In this document: positions 5,878-7,244 of the stretch, piece by piece | Numbering within the stretch: position 1 is the stretch's first letter | Layout: each line of letters opens with the position of its first letter | Notes under the pieces: model-generated | Told to the model about the DNA's origin: nothing | What the model saw: only the letters and a program-made list of their open reading frames with translations | The model's database searches: none | Source of the DNA: Ignavibacteriota bacterium | Lineage (GTDB): Bacteria > Bacteroidota > Ignavibacteria > Palsa-1295 | Assembly (NCBI GenBank): GCA_025357895.1 | Contig: JANYLL010000315.1 | Location: forward strand, 1 to 7,244 | Direction of reading: 5' to 3' | DNA length: 7,244 nt | Program-made: the position numbers and the translations under genes

Positions 5878-5944
5878 TGGGACGGACTTTAGTCCGTCAG
5901 TATTCTCATTTTTTTTGGCGGACGGACTAAAGTCCGCCCCACTA
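5875..5944. repeat. REP-like inverted repeat pair (REPIN-like), with terminator-like hairpin
   Basis: A 24-base unit at 5875-5898 recurs inverted at 5921-5944 with one mismatch (A versus G at 5882 in the left copy's orientation), separated by 22 bases. Each copy contains the core palindrome CGGACT-nn-AGTCCG; in the left copy the arms extend to 8 bp (5881-5888 and 5891-5898). Two inverted palindromic units with a short spacer are the architecture of REP doublets (REPINs) mobilised by RAYT transposases. The spacer has a run of eight T (5909-5916), 10 bases after the left hairpin, so the structure could also help stop transcription of the TIM-barrel gene. No RAYT gene is in the window. Whether copies exist elsewhere in the genome cannot be seen. 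Confidence 0.7.
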
Positions 5945-5987
5945 AAGAACGCATTTCACTTTTTCCTTCAAAATTAAATTAATGTCG

Positions 5988-5995
5988 TATTTTTG
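5988..5995 (+). promoter_or_regulatory. Bacteroidota-type -7 promoter motif before the SIMPL gene
   Basis: TATTTTTG fits the TAnnTTTG -7 consensus known from Bacteroidota promoters and ends 5 bases before the ATG at 6001. The expected start of transcription would be at or next to that ATG. A TTTG -33 element at 19-21 bases upstream is not visible, which weakens the call. Confidence 0.35.
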
Positions 5996-6000
5996 AATTC

Positions 6001-6774
6001 ATGAATACCACAAACGAATCAACCAGTATCTATAATCGAATCAGTCATAGTTGGCTGAGTGCTATCATCTTCGCAATTGCCATCTGTGTTGCAGCCTGGA
6101 TGCTTTCAAGCGCCTGGCGCAAAACGCATTATATGGCTGAGACGATCAAGGTCACCGGCCTTGCGGAAAAGAATTTCGTTTCTGATCTTATCGTCTGGAG
6201 CGGTTCGTTTTCCCGGAGAATGATGTCTATGCAGGAGGCCTTTGCTGCTCTTAAACGCGATGCCGATGCGATCCAAAAATATCTTATTTCAAAAGGTGTG
6301 AGTCAAAAGGAGATCGTTTTCAGTTCGGTGAATATCAATAAGGAATATAAAAATACATACGATAAGAATGGACAAGTTGCAAGTAGTATCTTTGATGGTT
6401 ACACGTTGACGCAAAGTGTGAATATAGAATCCAAAGATGTTGATAAGATCGAGACCATGTCGCGTGAAGTAACAGAGCTTATTAATAACGGAATTGAATT
6501 CAATTCAAGCGAGCCGCGATATTATTATACTAATCTTGCTCAATTAAAACTTGAAATGCTCTCTGCCGCAACTGCCGATGCAAAGAATCGTGCCGATCGT
6601 ATTGCAAAAAATGCCGGAGGTTCGTTAGGATCATTGCGCAATGCTGCGATGGGCATCTTCCAGATCAGCGGACAGAATTCGAATGAGGAATATTCATATG
6701 GGGGTAATTTTAATACGAGTTCGAAAAATAAAACCGCATCTATCACAGCCCGTTTAGAGTTTGGTATTGATTAA
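6001..6774 (+). CDS. SIMPL-domain (DUF541) membrane-anchored protein
   Basis: The 257-residue protein has one N-terminal hydrophobic helix (about residues 19-37, WLSAIIFAIAICVAAWMLS), which should anchor it in the cytoplasmic membrane with the rest outside. Residues 46-256 fit the SIMPL domain (PF04402, DUF541): ETIKVTGLAEKNFVSD (47-62) at the first strand, the long central helix with AFAALKRDADAIQKYLISKGVSQKEIVFSSVNI, and the second half with ATADAKNRADRIAKNAGGSLGSL followed by strands ending in ITARLEFGI. Members are periplasmic or membrane-bound; family members include BP26/OMP28 of Brucella and YggE of E. coli, linked to oxidative stress, but the biochemical role is unclear. There is no Shine-Dalgarno sequence. 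A promoter-like TATTTTTG lies directly upstream, so the mRNA may be leaderless. A REP-like pair ends 57 bases before it. Confidence 0.9.
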   Translation: MNTTNESTSIYNRISHSWLSAIIFAIAICVAAWMLSSAWRKTHYMAETIKVTGLAEKNFVSDLIVWSGSFSRRMMSMQEAFAALKRDADAIQKYLISKGVSQKEIVFSSVNINKEYKNTYDKNGQVASSIFDGYTLTQSVNIESKDVDKIETMSREVTELINNGIEFNSSEPRYYYTNLAQLKLEMLSAATADAKNRADRIAKNAGGSLGSLRNAAMGIFQISGQNSNEEYSYGGNFNTSSKNKTASITARLEFGID

Positions 6775-6873
6775 CTTCTTTAGAACGACGACTTCTTCCT
6801 GAATGTTGAATATAGATACGAAACCTCACTAAAGGTGAGCGTATAGTATATTTTCACTAATCGTCTTTACCCG
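6775..6873. other. Leader region of the response regulator gene
   Basis: This 99-base spacer holds a 5-bp hairpin CTCAC-TAAAG-GTGAG (6825-6839) followed directly by a -10-like TATAGT (6842-6847, five of six bases of TATAAT). A matching -35 box is not evident at the right distance. No strong Shine-Dalgarno sequence precedes the ATG at 6874. The hairpin dyad could be a binding site for the regulator itself, but this is not shown. Confidence 0.35.
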
Positions 6874-7244
6874 ATGCGAATCCTTGTAATCGAAGATGAA
6901 AAAAAAGTAGCCCGCTTTTTAGAGCAAGGCTTAAAGGAAGAGAAGTACACGGTCGATGTTGCCTTCGACGGAGAAGAAGGTTTGTCACACGCTCTTGCTG
7001 AATCCTACGACCTTATCATCACCGATGTGATGATGCCGAAAAAATCCGGTATCGAAGTGATCAAAGCATTACGCGCCGCAGGCCGCATCGTGCCTATTCT
7101 TTGCCTGACTGCAAAATCTGAAGTTGGCGAAAAGATCGAAGGATTGGATGCCGGTGCCGATGATTATCTCACAAAGCCATTTCTTTTTGAAGAAGTTGCT
7201 GCACGTGTCCGGTCATTGCTGCGCCGCTCTGATATTGAGAAGAA
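6874..7244 (+). CDS. Partial OmpR/CusR-type response regulator (receiver domain)
   Basis: An open frame starts with ATG at 6874 and runs off the right edge after 123 codons; this is a response-regulator receiver domain (PF00072). It shows the acidic pair E7-D8 (LVIEDE), the phospho-accepting aspartate D51 in DLIITDVMMPKKSG, the switch threonine T79 in LCLTAK and the invariant lysine K101 in DDYLTKPF. The sequence after it (VRSLLRRS) is the usual linker to a winged-helix DNA-binding domain of the OmpR family, which would lie beyond the edge. The start MRILVIEDEKKVARFLEQGL resembles CusR/CopR-like regulators that often pair with a histidine kinase encoded just downstream. The signal sensed is unknown. 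The neighbouring SIMPL gene may or may not be a target. Confidence 0.93.
   Translation, partial: MRILVIEDEKKVARFLEQGLKEEKYTVDVAFDGEEGLSHALAESYDLIITDVMMPKKSGIEVIKALRAAGRIVPILCLTAKSEVGEKIEGLDAGADDYLTKPFLFEEVAARVRSLLRRSDIEK

Noticed and set aside
5792..5977. Plus-strand frame of 61 codons crossing the end of the TIM-barrel gene
   Set aside because: It reads out of frame through the gene end and the REP-like repeat; its tail is repeat sequence translated.
6540..6746. Minus-strand open frame of 68 codons
   Set aside because: It is antisense to the SIMPL-domain gene with no support.
1..7244. CRISPR array, tRNA, rRNA, integrase, or defence gene cluster
   Set aside because: No regularly spaced direct repeats, no tRNA-like cloverleaf and no mobile-element or defence gene is visible on either strand.

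Overview
The window is a chromosomal stretch of moderate GC content (low to mid 40s percent by eye), with nine protein genes on both strands and no RNA genes, CRISPR array, complete insertion sequence or phage gene. Several genes lack a Shine-Dalgarno sequence and have AT-rich -10-like motifs right at the start codon. One of these, upstream of the SIMPL gene, fits the Bacteroidota-type TAnnTTTG motif. With the mix of protein families, this suggests a bacterium of the Bacteroidota/Chlorobi/Ignavibacteria side of the tree, probably an environmental genome. That placement is an inference of low to moderate confidence.

Left part (1-2322, all minus strand). The 3' end of an unrecognised single-pass membrane protein gene runs off the left edge (start at 370). 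After a gene-poor spacer (371-531) comes a compact operon read right to left: an LLM-class flavin-dependent oxidoreductase (1243-2259), a small YjdJ-type GNAT acetyltransferase (949-1233) and a DUF1801 protein (532-933). The operon is headed by two tandem near-identical 14-bp palindromes (2285-2313) that look like an operator. They lie inside the longest possible reading frame of the oxidoreductase and so argue for a downstream start codon at 2259.

Middle (2437-4828). A SnoaL/NTF2-like protein with a strong ribosome binding site diverges from the operon. A short membrane-anchored protein of unknown function (2896-3204, minus) converges on it. Next is a long nitronate-monooxygenase-type FMN enzyme (3374-4828) with a cysteine-bearing C-terminal extension. 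Two flavin-dependent oxidoreductases and a SnoaL-like protein within 3.6 kb hint at detoxification or small-molecule oxidation, but nothing in the sequence links them into one pathway.

Right part (4829-7244, plus strand). A sugar-phosphate-isomerase-like TIM-barrel gene (5074-5877) is preceded by a 20-codon upstream ORF that overlaps its start by ATGA and contains an AT-rich hairpin. It ends inside one arm of a REP-like inverted pair (5875-5944). A SIMPL-domain (DUF541) membrane-anchored protein follows, apparently leaderless. The window ends in the receiver domain of an OmpR/CusR-type response regulator.

The gene content is ordinary. The points that deserve a second look are regulatory or structural: the tandem operator, the upstream ORF, the REP-like pair, the leaderless starts and the cysteine tail. 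I do not see a convincing undescribed multi-gene system.
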